This document shows positions 23,862-31,619 of a stretch of 51,762 nucleotides of DNA, one piece after another. A program made the position numbers and the translations under genes. Within the stretch, counting starts at the first letter, position 1; every line of letters starts with the position of its first letter. A model generated the notes under the pieces. That model was not told the origin of the DNA, made no database searches, and was given only the letters and a program-made list of their open reading frames with translations. The DNA lies in the NCBI RefSeq assembly GCF_012933655.1, contig NZ_JABBJJ010000047.1, positions 1 to 51,762 of the forward strand. Reading direction: 5' to 3'. This stretch comes from Pyxidicoccus fallax. Lineage in GTDB: Bacteria; Myxococcota; Myxococcia; Myxococcales; Myxococcaceae.

Positions 23862-24724
23862 GCCGCCACTCCCGTGCCCGAGGGCAGGCGGGCCCGCAGC
23901 CACTCCAGCGCCGCGGGCACCAGCGTGTGCGCGCGGTGCGAGTCACGCGGAAGCTCGACACAGACGAGCCCGCCGTGGCGAATCTCCCCCAGCGCCTGGA
24001 GCACCGAGGGCACATCCAGCTCGCCCTCTCCGAAGGGCAGGTGCTCGTGCACGCCGCGCTTCATGTCCTCCAGCGCCACGGTGCCCAGCGACGGGGCGAA
24101 CTCGCGGACCGCGTCCGCGGGCGCCCGCTCCTGCGTCACCATCAGGTGCCCCACGTCCAGCGCCAGTCGGATGGGAGCCGCGCCCCGCTTCGCCACCTCC
24201 TCCTGGAGCCGGCACCAGTCATCCACCGTCTCCACGCGCATGCCCGGCTCCGGCTCCACCGCGAGCACCACCCCGCGCGCGGCCGCGTAGTCCGACAGCC
24301 GCGCCACGCCGTCCACCAGCCAGCACCACGCGGCTTCCGCGTCCACTCCGGGCCGGGGCACGCCGGCCCAGAAGGACACCGCCTCGCCCCGGCAGATGGC
24401 GCAGATGTCCACGGCCCGCCGCAGGAAGTCGAGCCGCCGCAGGCGGCCCTCCGGCTCCGGGCTGATGAGCGTGGGCTCGTACTCGGCCCGGGACTCCAGC
24501 AGGAAGCGCGCGCCCGTCTTCACGACGAGCCCCAGCTCGAGCCGCTCCAACAGCCCCGCGAGCTCCCCCGCGCGGCGCGGCAGGTGGGGCGCGAAGGGGT
24601 CGAAGTGGTGAGCGTCCAGCGTGAGGGCCACGCCGTCGTAGCCGCTGTCGGCGATGAGCCGCAGCGCGTCCATGAAGCGGTGGTGGGCCACCCCGTTGGT
24701 GTTGTACGCGAAGCGCAGCGTCAT
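23858..24724 (-). CDS. Xylose-isomerase-like TIM-barrel protein (YcaO operon)
   Basis: 288 residues. A sugar-phosphate isomerase/epimerase-type TIM barrel (AP-endonuclease 2 superfamily). Probable metal ligands appear in order: VEPEPG (Glu157/Glu159), LDVGH (Asp190, His193), HEHLPFGEGE (His226/His228, Glu235) and VELPRDSH (Glu257). Relatives isomerise or epimerise sugars and inositols (IolE, IolI, EboE). The start overlaps the YcaO stop by 4 bases and the stop overlaps the GT4 start, so it is made with them. Together with the Gfo/Idh gene it suggests reshaping of a sugar or cyclitol before or after glycosylation. The exact reaction cannot be read off. Confidence 0.82.
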   Translation of the reverse strand: MTLRFAYNTNGVAHHRFMDALRLIADSGYDGVALTLDAHHFDPFAPHLPRRAGELAGLLERLELGLVVKTGARFLLESRAEYEPTLISPEPEGRLRRLDFLRRAVDICAICRGEAVSFWAGVPRPGVDAEAAWCWLVDGVARLSDYAAARGVVLAVEPEPGMRVETVDDWCRLQEEVAKRGAAPIRLALDVGHLMVTQERAPADAVREFAPSLGTVALEDMKRGVHEHLPFGEGELDVPSVLQALGEIRHGGLVCVELPRDSHRAHTLVPAALEWLRARLPSGTGVAA

Positions 24725-26196
24725 GACAGACCTCCCCCGAAGCGGCGGCCGTGCAGCACCTGCTGGACGCTGTGCCGTCCCGGCTCGCGATAGAGCGGAT
24801 ACAGGCGCCCCACCCTCCTGGCGGCCAGGGGCGCGTCGAACCAGGCCGGCCCGCCCAGGCGCGCCTTGGCTTCCTGCGTGAGGCGCACCGGCAGGGCTCC
24901 GGCGGGCGGTGTGCCCAGCCCGGCCAGCGGCTCTCCCATCGACATCAGCCGCGCGACGTTCCGCTCGCCGATGCGGTCATGGGTCATCGTCTCCACCTCC
25001 AGCCCGGGGACGATGGCCTTCACGACATGGATGGAGTGGTCCGCCGGGGACAGGTCGGCGACGAGGACGTCGAAGCCGGCCGCGTGCAGCCAGGCCACCA
25101 CCTGCTGGCAGCGGGTGGCGGGCTCCTCGGCGACCTGCGCGCGCGGCAGCTCAGAGAGGCGCACCTTGCGGCGGCACTGCACGGTGACGGCCGTCAGCGC
25201 GCGCAGCGCCTCCGCGGACATGCTGGCCCACTCGGCCATGCCGCGCAGGGCGCGCTCCTCTTCGCGCTCCGGGTGCACGTGGGGCAGGAAGCGCTCCAGG
25301 TAGCCCGGGGGCGCGACACGGGCCACCTCGTCCAGGGGGCCGTGCATGAAGGCCTTGCGAGCCCGGGAGCCCGCGTACTCCAGCAGGGCCTTGCGCAGGG
25401 CGCGGTCGCGGTCCGGGTCCGCCGCCTCGCCGCAGGCCGTCACCATCAGCGACTGGCGGCCCACGTCCGGGTCGTTGGCCACCACGTACAGGTTCACCAG
25501 GCCGAACTCGGTGGAGGCCAGCTTGGGGATGATGTCGATGCCCAGGCGGCGGTACTGCGCCAGCAGCGTCTTGAGGGTGAGCGACAGCTCCGCGCCCTCC
25601 AGGTCCAGCACCACGCCCTGGTCCATGGCGCGGAAGCGCACGCTGTTGCCGTCGCGCTGGAGCAGCTCCAGCAGCGCATGCGCCAGGGCCTGCGGCCGGC
25701 TCAGCCCCGCCCCCTGCCCGTTGGTGATGGGGAGGATGAGCGGCGAGCGGCCCTGTAGCTGGCCGGGATGGATGGCGACGTACTCCTCGGGCATCAGCAC
25801 CCGCTCGCCCGTGGAGAGCCGCTCCACTTCCACCCAGGTGAGCGGCAGGTCCGGGTGGTAGGGGCTGCCCGCCGGCAGGCACAGCGTGAGCGGGTCCACC
25901 ACGCCGGACGGACCCCGGCCGCGCACCAGCGCGCGGTAGCTGCCGTGGACGCGCGGCAGGGTGCGCAGGTTCGTCTCGGCGAAAACCTCCTCGGCCAGCC
26001 CGCCGATGGCGCTCACCATGGCTTCATCCTCGGTGGCGCCGTAGCCGTGGGAGGTCATCCACGGGCCGTCCTTCATGCGCAGGCTGGAGGCGACGATGGG
26101 GATGCCTACCCGGTCGATGGCATCGTCCCGGAACAGCAGCAGCTCTCCGGGGGGCATGGCCCGGGCATAGGCCTCTCGTGCTGTGCTCAAGCTCAT
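24721..26196 (-). CDS. YcaO-domain ATP-dependent enzyme
   Basis: 491 residues. YcaO enzymes phosphorylate an amide or carboxylate oxygen with ATP to make azolines, amidines or thioamides. Diagnostic blocks: GATEDEAMVSAIGGLAEE (53-70; ATP/Mg-binding glutamates), NGQGAGLSRPQALAHALLEL then LQRD (159-182; the family's N-G-x-A-x-G…E-x-x-x-R-D signature), and VVKAIVPGLE (391-400). No E1-like or zinc-ribbon partner domain is fused, no TfuA partner is next to it, and no C-terminal PxPxP tail of azoline cyclodehydratases is present. ATG 26196 overlaps the stop of a 54-residue gene, a candidate substrate or accessory peptide. Neighbouring GT4 and deacetylase genes are unusual for YcaO and may indicate a non-peptide substrate. 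Confidence 0.88.
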   Translation of the reverse strand: MSLSTAREAYARAMPPGELLLFRDDAIDRVGIPIVASSLRMKDGPWMTSHGYGATEDEAMVSAIGGLAEEVFAETNLRTLPRVHGSYRALVRGRGPSGVVDPLTLCLPAGSPYHPDLPLTWVEVERLSTGERVLMPEEYVAIHPGQLQGRSPLILPITNGQGAGLSRPQALAHALLELLQRDGNSVRFRAMDQGVVLDLEGAELSLTLKTLLAQYRRLGIDIIPKLASTEFGLVNLYVVANDPDVGRQSLMVTACGEAADPDRDRALRKALLEYAGSRARKAFMHGPLDEVARVAPPGYLERFLPHVHPEREEERALRGMAEWASMSAEALRALTAVTVQCRRKVRLSELPRAQVAEEPATRCQQVVAWLHAAGFDVLVADLSPADHSIHVVKAIVPGLEVETMTHDRIGERNVARLMSMGEPLAGLGTPPAGALPVRLTQEAKARLGGPAWFDAPLAARRVGRLYPLYREPGRHSVQQVLHGRRFGGGLS

Positions 26197-26357
26197 GACA
26201 GCTCCTCCATGGGGACGGGACGGGTATGGGGCATGCCCGCGAGCAGCCGGTCGAACAGCGCCAGCGCGTGGGCGCGCGTGACGCCCCGGGCGAACTCGAA
26301 GGGGGGAAGACGTTCTCGAAAGCCGCGGTTGCCGCAGGCGTAGCGCGTCAGCGGCAT
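26193..26357 (-). CDS. 54-residue protein between Gfo/Idh and YcaO genes
   Basis: ATG 26357 has GGGAGG six to eleven bases upstream, and the stop at 26193 overlaps the YcaO ATG (ATGA). The product begins MPLTRYACGNRGFRERLPPF, continues EFARGVTRAHALALFDRLLA, and ends GMPHTRPVPMEELS. Its middle should be a helix, with a Pro-rich tail. One cysteine (Cys8) and several Thr/Ser residues could be targets of YcaO, so a precursor peptide is possible, but the core-like residues lie at the N-terminus, the reverse of most leader/core layouts. A small subunit or adaptor of YcaO is an equal alternative. The first 10 bases overlap the Gfo/Idh 3' end. No homologue was recognised. Confidence 0.7.
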   Translation of the reverse strand: MPLTRYACGNRGFRERLPPFEFARGVTRAHALALFDRLLAGMPHTRPVPMEELS

Positions 26358-27388
26358 GACGGAGCCTCCCGGGAGCGCGAATCACAGGCCCTGCTCAGCA
26401 AGGTGAGCAGGCGCACGTCCCGCTCCGGCGCGAAGGGCTGGGGGCGGCCCTCCAGCACGCAGGCGGAGAAGACCTCGGCTTGATGGAGGAAGGGGCTGCG
26501 CTCCTCCTGCTCGGAGAGAGGCACCGCCGTCATCGCGCCGGTGGCCGCGTCCGTGAGCGTCAGCGTGCCCCCGGGCGTCTGACCCATCGTCCTGTAGGCC
26601 ATCGCGCGGGCCCGCGTGCCGATGAGCTCCAGCGTGCGCCGCGGGTACGTGTCCGGGCAGTTGTAGGCCACCTGGAGCACGCCCAGCGCCCCGCTCCGGA
26701 ACTTCCCCATCAGGATGGCGCCGTCATCCACGGGGTAGTCGTGCACGCGCCGCTGCATCAGCGCGGTGAGCGAGGTCCACTCGTCGTCCAGCAGGACCTC
26801 CAGCAGGTCGAGCCCGTGAGGCGCCAGGTTGATCATCGCGCCGCCGCCCGCCTGACGCGGGTCGATGCGCCAGTTGCGCGGCGCCCCCTCGCGCGGCAGC
26901 CAGCAGGCGTAGTGGATGCGCGCCTGGGTGACGATGCCGAGCGCTCCTTCCCGCACGAGCGTGCGCAGCTTCCGGTGGGCGGCGTGGTGGCGCTGGTCGA
27001 AAGCGGTGGCGTAGTGGACGCCCGCGCGCCGGCAGGCCTCCACCATGCGGGCGCCCTCCTCGGGGTGGATGGCCATGGGCATCTCGCACAGCACGTGCTT
27101 GCCCGCGGCGGCGCACGCCACCGTCACCGGCGCGTGCAGGTGGTTGGGCGTGGCCACGTAGATGGCCTCCACCTCCGGGTGGGCCAGCAAGTCCTCCAGG
27201 CGCGTGAAGCGGGCCACGCCGTCACCGGGCGCGCGCGCGAGCGCCTCCGCGTCCGAGTCGCACAGCGCCACCAGCCGCGCGTTGCCCGCCTCCAGCAGCG
27301 CCGGCAGCACGTAGTCGCGCGCCACCCCGCCACAACCCACGAGGCCCCAGCCGAGTCGCCGCCGGGAGCCTTCCAACACTCGCATCAT
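26348..27388 (-). CDS. Gfo/Idh/MocA-family oxidoreductase with altered EKP motif (YcaO operon)
   Basis: 346 residues. Rossmann NAD(P)-binding GCGGVA (18-23), CDSDAEAL, VATPNHLHAPVTVACAAAGK, and the C-terminal domain signature GGGAMINLAPHGLDLLEVLL fit the Gfo/Idh/MocA family, which oxidises sugars or inositols. The motif normally reading EKP, whose lysine takes part in catalysis, reads EMP at 102-104 (CEMPMA), so ordinary dehydrogenation may be impaired or altered. Either ATG 27388 or 27385 fits; GAGGTG lies about 10 bases upstream. The 3' end overlaps the 54-residue gene. With the TIM-barrel gene it suggests inositol- or sugar-modifying chemistry. A sugar epimerase or a structural, non-catalytic role is possible. 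Confidence 0.85.
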   Translation of the reverse strand: MMRVLEGSRRRLGWGLVGCGGVARDYVLPALLEAGNARLVALCDSDAEALARAPGDGVARFTRLEDLLAHPEVEAIYVATPNHLHAPVTVACAAAGKHVLCEMPMAIHPEEGARMVEACRRAGVHYATAFDQRHHAAHRKLRTLVREGALGIVTQARIHYACWLPREGAPRNWRIDPRQAGGGAMINLAPHGLDLLEVLLDDEWTSLTALMQRRVHDYPVDDGAILMGKFRSGALGVLQVAYNCPDTYPRRTLELIGTRARAMAYRTMGQTPGGTLTLTDAATGAMTAVPLSEQEERSPFLHQAEVFSACVLEGRPQPFAPERDVRLLTLLSRACDSRSREAPSCR

Positions 27389-27448
27389 GGGTGCACCTCT
27401 TCCCGCAGGAGGTTCCGCCCCCGCCGGAGCGGGGGCTGCGTCCAGTCC

Positions 27449-27727
27449 TCATCCGCGCGGCGCCACGGCGGCGCTCAGGCGGCGTGGCACCTTCGCGTCG
27501 ATGCCGCCCAGCCGCACCGCCACCAGCGCGAGCGCCGTCTCTCGCAGCGCCAGGGCCTCGGGCTCGACACCCGCGATGAGCGCCGCCCAGGCCCGTCGGA
27601 AGCCGTGTGCCGCCAGTCCGTCCGGCGGGTCGGGCGTGCGCACCCGCTCGAGGTCCATCCGCTCGCCCAGCAGCGGGCGCAGCCCGGACAGCCCGCTCGG
27701 GACTCCTTCCACCCCTCGCGTCGTCAT
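27449..27727 (-). CDS. Small hypothetical protein of the YcaO operon, 92 residues
   Basis: ATG 27727, three bases after the upstream small gene. The product (MTTRGVEGVPSGLSGLRPLL, ERVRTPDPPDGLAAHGFRRA, ALRETALALVAVRLGGIDAK) has a helical centre and C-terminal half and no signal peptide. No family was recognised. Its small size, and a head that resembles no domain start, make a remnant of a larger gene possible; equally it may be a genuine accessory protein. It is part of the operon by spacing: 3 bases from the gene before it and 60 bases from the Gfo/Idh start. Confidence 0.5.
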   Translation of the reverse strand: MTTRGVEGVPSGLSGLRPLLGERMDLERVRTPDPPDGLAAHGFRRAWAALIAGVEPEALALRETALALVAVRLGGIDAKVPRRLSAAVAPRG

Positions 27728-27730
27728 GGC

Positions 27731-27922
27731 TCAGCCCCGGAACAGCTCGTTGCCGGCGACGGGCCGCACACCTCCGGCGCCCAGCCATCCCATCAGGCGG
27801 CGGTGCTGCTCCGGCAGCGAGTGCTCGGTGAGCAGCTCCATCCCCGCGATGGCGGTGGTCGCCACCGCGCCCCCCACGCCCACGATTGCAATGCCTACGC
27901 GATCGGTCCCCGTCATGGCCAC
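27731..27922 (-). CDS. Short protein resembling the start of inositol-phosphate synthases
   Basis: 63 residues from GTG 27922 (AAGGA six bases upstream) or 61 from ATG 27916. The stretch VGIAIVGVGGAVATTAIAGM is very like the NAD-binding N-terminus of myo-inositol-1-phosphate synthases (usually about 360-440 residues), in which the glycine-rich loop is followed by VATT-type residues. The remaining 40 residues do not continue that family and a stop follows, so it is a truncated relic or a free-standing piece. It is first in the YcaO operon. If it derives from an inositol synthase it would hint that the operon once made, or still uses, a cyclitol. The identification is from memory. Confidence 0.5.
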   Translation of the reverse strand: MAMTGTDRVGIAIVGVGGAVATTAIAGMELLTEHSLPEQHRRLMGWLGAGGVRPVAGNELFRG

Positions 27923-28155
27923 GCCCGTCCTTCTGTCCTGGCACTGCGTTCGCGGGCGCGCGGCCCATACGGGCTCGAATCACGCCTGCCGTGTGGGTGT
28001 CTCGTGCGCGGATGCCTCGGCTCGGTGGCCTCTGCGCGCCCGGGCAATGAATCGTCACGGAGAGAAGTGCCATCAAGCCCGCGAGGCAGGAATGCCACCT
28101 CGGGGCAGCGTGGTGTCCGGGACCCGGTGCCGCGGCGTGTGCGGAATGACCCGTC

Positions 28156-28190
28156 GAATCACTCTCTCTGAGAATCACTCTCTCTGAGAA
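28156..28190. repeat. 16-bp tandem duplication at a decayed junction
   Basis: GAATCACTCTCTCTGA occurs twice head to tail (28156-28171 and 28172-28187), followed by a partial GAA. It adjoins the end of the MATE transporter relic and marks the boundary between the YcaO operon's upstream region and that relic. Confidence 0.85.
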
Positions 28191-28196
28191 AGCTGT

Positions 28197-28458
28197 TCAG
28201 AGCCGCCGTGTCTTCCAGCGGCCACGCCGGAAGAACGCGGCGCTCAGCGTCCCGAGCACGCAGTCGCCGATGGCGATGAAGGCGCCCGCCACGCCGAGCC
28301 CCCAGCGGCACGCAGAGGACATATGCCAGGGGCACTTGCAGCATCCACGAGCAGACGAGGTTGAGGAGCGTGGGCGTGGTGGTGTCCCCGACGCCATTGA
28401 AGGCGTGCGGAAGGACGGTCCCAAAGGCGTAGAAGAGCATGCTGCAGTTGACGATTCG
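28197..28458 (-). pseudogene. Relic of a MATE-family efflux transporter
   Basis: On the minus strand, LRIVNCSMLFYAFGTVLPHA then FNGVGDTTTPTLLNLVCSWM matches the MATE transporter phrase of the form LRI-x(4)-FYA-x(4)-A-x-N-G-x-GDT-x-TP. It continues with LQVPLAYVLCVPLG and, after a frameshift near 28305, LGVAGAFIAIGDCVLGTLSA and FFRRGRW before stopping at 28197. Only about 85 of the usual 450 residues remain, the frame is broken, and the 5' part is lost next to the TIGR02996 gene. It is a pseudogene fragment. MATE proteins export drugs and metabolites; whether the intact gene once belonged to the YcaO operon next door is not known. Confidence 0.75.
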
Positions 28459-28483
28459 CAGGCAGCGCGCGCCGCGCAGGGGG

Positions 28484-30115
28484 TCAGTCGTTCTCCAGCG
28501 TGGCCCCGAGGGCGAGCGCTCGCTGCTCGACTGCCTCGCGCAGCCCGGTTCGCAGCTGGTGCGCCACCACGAGGCTCGCCGGCTGGAGCTTCGCGACGTG
28601 GTCGAGACCGCGCAGGACGTCGGCCTGCACGAGCTCCTCGTAGCGCTCGTGTATCTCCGTGGTGAAGACGCGGACCGAGAGCCTGCCCGCCGGGTCGCGC
28701 ATGAAGCGGAAGCCGCTGCTCCAGTCCATGACGTGGTGGCGGACCATGCGGAGGGTGAGGTCGGGGACCTTCAGCGTGGGCACGAGCGCCAGGAGGGCCA
28801 GGGCCTCTTCCGCATGGGCGGGGTCATAGTCGGGAACGTCCACCCGGAGATGGAACCGCTCCAGGCGCGCGACGAGGGGGGACTCCAGCAGCTCTCGTGC
28901 ATGCTGGAAGAAGCACGGCAGATCGAGCTCGCGGAGCTTCGGAAAAGCCGTCTTCGACCGGGCGAGCTGGAGCCTGTTCGCGCTCGTACCGCGCTCGACG
29001 AGCACCTCGAGTCGGGGCAGTCGGGCGAGCTCCTCCCAGCCGACGTTGCTGTGGGTGAGCGAGCGCAGTGACTTCATGACGGGATGCGTGGTGATGTCGT
29101 AATCGCCACCGCCTTCCAGGTGCTCGACCGTCGCCCAGAGTGGATGGCCGGCGACCTTCTCGATGGCGCTCTCCAGCGCGCGCGAGTTGCCCTGCTTCAG
29201 CGCCGCGCGCGAGAGGAAGCCTCGCGAGAAGACGCAGTCCGGCTTCAGCACCGCCTCCAGCGGGCCGAGCAGCTCCTTGCGCGCCGTCTTCAGAAGCTGT
29301 CGCTCCCGTTTGACCTCGGCCGGCGTGAGCGGGCGCCGGGTCGCCTCGAGCTGGAGCGTGATGAGCTCTCCTCGCGGGTGGCCCGCCTCCAGCAGCACGT
29401 CCGCGAGCACGGCGCGCGCCTCGTCATCCTCCGGCGTCTCGAGCACCCGCGCGAGGAGCGCCTCCGCGTCTTCCGCCCGCGCGGGCTTCTCGGCCTCGGA
29501 CTGCGCGCGCAGCGCCTCGTCCACCGCGGCGAGCGCGTCCTGGTGCTCGGCGGACAGCTCCACGTCGATGGCGGCGTCGAGCTGGGACCGGATGCGGTCC
29601 ACGTGCCCGGCGAGGAAGGCCTCGTAGGGAATGTCGGCGTCGTAGCCGCCGCGCGCCTTCACGAGCGTCTGGGCGGCCCGGGTGTCCCGGATGCGGCGGG
29701 CCAGTGGCGCCAGCCGGGTCCAGAACGGACGGGCGCCCGTGCTGGTGAAGGGCGGGTCCGCATAGCGGTCCGCGACCCAGCGGTCGATGCGGGGGTCCTC
29801 CGGCCATGCCTCCAGCGCCTCCAGCCGCGCGCGGGCCTTGACCGAGCCCTTGTCGGTGAGCGTGTCCAGCAGGGCCGACAGCACCGTGGGGTCTGGCGTC
29901 TTCGCGACGTCCTCCCACGCGCCGGGCAGCGGCCCGCCTCCCGCCAGCCGCGCGCCCACCGCGACCACACGGTCCGCCAGCTCGCGATTCGGGGCCGCGC
30001 GCCATGCCTCCAGCAGCGCGGTGAGCACGTGGGGCCACTCGCCGAGGGCCACGGCCTCGGCCAGGGACGGAGACTTCGACGTCTTGCCTCGAGGTGTCCG
30101 AGCGGAGGAGGTCAT
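28484..30115 (-). CDS. TIGR02996-domain protein with leucine-rich-like C-terminus
   Basis: 543 residues. Residues about 223-253 (RVLETPEDDEARAVLADVLL then EAGHPRGELITLQLEA) are the TIGR02996 signature, a short domain expanded in myxobacteria and planctomycetes and usually joined to irregular repeats. Before it lies a helical region of about 200 residues; after it are leucine-rich-like repeats (LRSLTHSNVGWEELARLPRL, PKLRELDLPCFF, RLERFHLRV). Neither a signal peptide nor a catalytic motif was found. It is probably a cytosolic protein-binding scaffold; function unknown. ATG 30115 has GGAGGAGG about six bases upstream, and the ferritin-like lipoprotein gene ends 7 bases before it, so the two are likely co-transcribed. 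Confidence 0.75.
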   Translation of the reverse strand: MTSSARTPRGKTSKSPSLAEAVALGEWPHVLTALLEAWRAAPNRELADRVVAVGARLAGGGPLPGAWEDVAKTPDPTVLSALLDTLTDKGSVKARARLEALEAWPEDPRIDRWVADRYADPPFTSTGARPFWTRLAPLARRIRDTRAAQTLVKARGGYDADIPYEAFLAGHVDRIRSQLDAAIDVELSAEHQDALAAVDEALRAQSEAEKPARAEDAEALLARVLETPEDDEARAVLADVLLEAGHPRGELITLQLEATRRPLTPAEVKRERQLLKTARKELLGPLEAVLKPDCVFSRGFLSRAALKQGNSRALESAIEKVAGHPLWATVEHLEGGGDYDITTHPVMKSLRSLTHSNVGWEELARLPRLEVLVERGTSANRLQLARSKTAFPKLRELDLPCFFQHARELLESPLVARLERFHLRVDVPDYDPAHAEEALALLALVPTLKVPDLTLRMVRHHVMDWSSGFRFMRDPAGRLSVRVFTTEIHERYEELVQADVLRGLDHVAKLQPASLVVAHQLRTGLREAVEQRALALGATLEND

Positions 30116-30122
30116 CCCCGCA

Positions 30123-31082
30123 TCATGCCCGGGCCGTCCCGCCGGCGGCCAGGGAGCGCGCGAGCTCCCGCACGAGCTGGAGGGCCACGTCGGGCGCCGG
30201 CAGTCCCGCCTCGCGAGCGACGTGCTCCGGCAGCCGGCTCTCCGCGCTCTCCCGCTCCAGCGCGAGCCACGCCTCACGCTGGGCCTCCTCCACGCGCGCC
30301 CGCGCCTCGGGGGCGAGGCGGTCCAGCGCCCACGCGTGGATGGCCCATGACAGCTCCGCGTGCCGCAGCTCGTCCGGGGCGATGGTGGCCAGCGCCTCCC
30401 GCACGGCGACATCCCCCGCGCGGCGCGCCTGCCACCCAGCGAGCAGCGCGCCGAACGTCTCGCGCACGCAGCCCTCCACGGCGTTCTCCAGGGCGAGCGC
30501 CTCCAGCGAACGCGCGGTGAAGGGCGCCACCGACACCTCGGGCATCGGCGCTCCGTGGCGCGCGGCCAGGGACTGCATGGCCCGTGCGTGGCGCACCTCC
30601 TCCCGCGCCGCACGCCGTGCCGCCCGCACCAGCCGGTGGGGGGCGCCGTGCGCGGCCAGCTCCTCCGCGAGCCGCTCGAAGGCCGGCACGGACGCGGCCT
30701 CCAGGTGCGCCATCTTCGCGAAGAGCGCGCCCAGCATGGGCACCTGCCCCGCCACCGCGCCATCGCTGCACAGGCCCTCGGGGCGCCGTCCCTCGCAGAG
30801 GTAGCTCACCTCGCACTTCACCTGGTCGGCGGTGACGCCCCCATCGGACCGCACCAGCGAGCACGGGGCCGAGCCCCCCACCGTGGCACACAACTCCTCG
30901 CAGGAGGCCCCCGCCGGGGGCGTGCCTCCGTCACTCGAGCGGAGGTCCGCGATGACGAAGGTTTCCTGGTGGGTGTTCTTTCCATCGCACCCCGTGTAAT
31001 CGCACCCGGCGCCCAGGGTGGTGACGGGCGCGAGGAGCAACAAACGGGAGAGCGTTCGGCGGAGCTGGCGGCGGCGGGACAT
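30123..31082 (-). CDS. Ferritin-like-domain lipoprotein
   Basis: About 319 residues. ATG 31082 has GAGGGG about 9 bases upstream; an in-frame ATG at 31100 adds six residues. The N-terminus (LSRLLLLAPVTTLGAGC) is a lipoprotein signal. A short cysteine-containing segment (CEELCATVGGSAPC, KCEVSYLCEGRRPEGLC) precedes a four-helix ferritin-like domain of about 190 residues with paired carboxylate/His helices: MAHLEAASVPAFERLAEEL, EEVRHARAM and a repeat at PDELRHAELSWAIHAW. This suits binding of a di-iron centre in the envelope, possibly for peroxide or metal handling. No enzyme is assigned. It is followed by the TIGR02996 gene. Confidence 0.8.
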   Translation of the reverse strand: MSRRRQLRRTLSRLLLLAPVTTLGAGCDYTGCDGKNTHQETFVIADLRSSDGGTPPAGASCEELCATVGGSAPCSLVRSDGGVTADQVKCEVSYLCEGRRPEGLCSDGAVAGQVPMLGALFAKMAHLEAASVPAFERLAEELAAHGAPHRLVRAARRAAREEVRHARAMQSLAARHGAPMPEVSVAPFTARSLEALALENAVEGCVRETFGALLAGWQARRAGDVAVREALATIAPDELRHAELSWAIHAWALDRLAPEARARVEEAQREAWLALERESAESRLPEHVAREAGLPAPDVALQLVRELARSLAAGGTARA

Positions 31083-31161
31083 GGTGACACCCCTCGACAT
31101 CGAACCTGCCGGCCCCCAGGCGCGGACGAGCCTGCCACACCGCCGCCCGCGGCGTCACCCG

Positions 31162-31560
31162 TCAGTCCGGGAGTGTGTAGTCGAACTCGTACGAGTGCTT
31201 CCCGCCCGCGATGATGATGCGCATCGAGCCGGCGAGCCCCTCCAACTGCCCGGTGGCGGAGTCCGGGACGACGGTGAGGGCGAGCTGCTGCGCGCCCCGC
31301 GTCATCGTGCCCGAGTGCTGCAGGGCGAAGGTGCCGGAGCGGCCCCCCAGCGTCCCGGTGACGCGCTCCATGGCCACGTACCCCGCCGAGCCCTCGACGG
31401 GCGTCCGCACGGCGAGCATCTGCCCCAGGCTCGTTCCGTCCAGGTCTCCGTGGAAGCGCTTGTCGAGGCTCATCCGCCCGATGCCGCTGTCGGCAGCGCC
31501 CGGGTCCGGGGGCATGGGAGTCAGCTTGACGTCGAAAGGTCCGCTCGCTCGCTTCGTCAT
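31162..31560 (-). CDS. DUF3224-like protein
   Basis: 132 residues from ATG 31560. The pattern [86 protein letters not shown] and the ending YEFDYTLPD matches DUF3224 proteins (about 130 residues, an eight-stranded barrel related to allene-oxide-cyclase-like folds). Their function is unknown. No signal peptide. It lies 59 bases downstream of the GFA gene on the same strand and may be co-transcribed with it. Confidence 0.8.
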   Translation of the reverse strand: MTKRASGPFDVKLTPMPPDPGAADSGIGRMSLDKRFHGDLDGTSLGQMLAVRTPVEGSAGYVAMERVTGTLGGRSGTFALQHSGTMTRGAQQLALTVVPDSATGQLEGLAGSMRIIIAGGKHSYEFDYTLPD

Positions 31561-31619
31561 GGTCGCCGCTCGATACGCCCGGAGCCCGGGGTGGGGATTG
31601 GAAAAACGCGACACCTTCT

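Noticed and set aside
22587..24290. Plus-strand frame of 567 codons across the GT4 and TIM-barrel genes
   Set aside because: It lies opposite two genes with clear motifs and overlapping starts; its translation is low-complexity.
27913..28098. Minus-strand 61-codon frame upstream of the YcaO operon
   Set aside because: It has no ribosome site and an arginine-rich translation without pattern; kept as intergenic sequence, where the operon promoter should lie.
26480..28171. Plus-strand frame of 563 codons opposite the Gfo/Idh gene
   Set aside because: It is antisense to the operon and has no recognisable domain.
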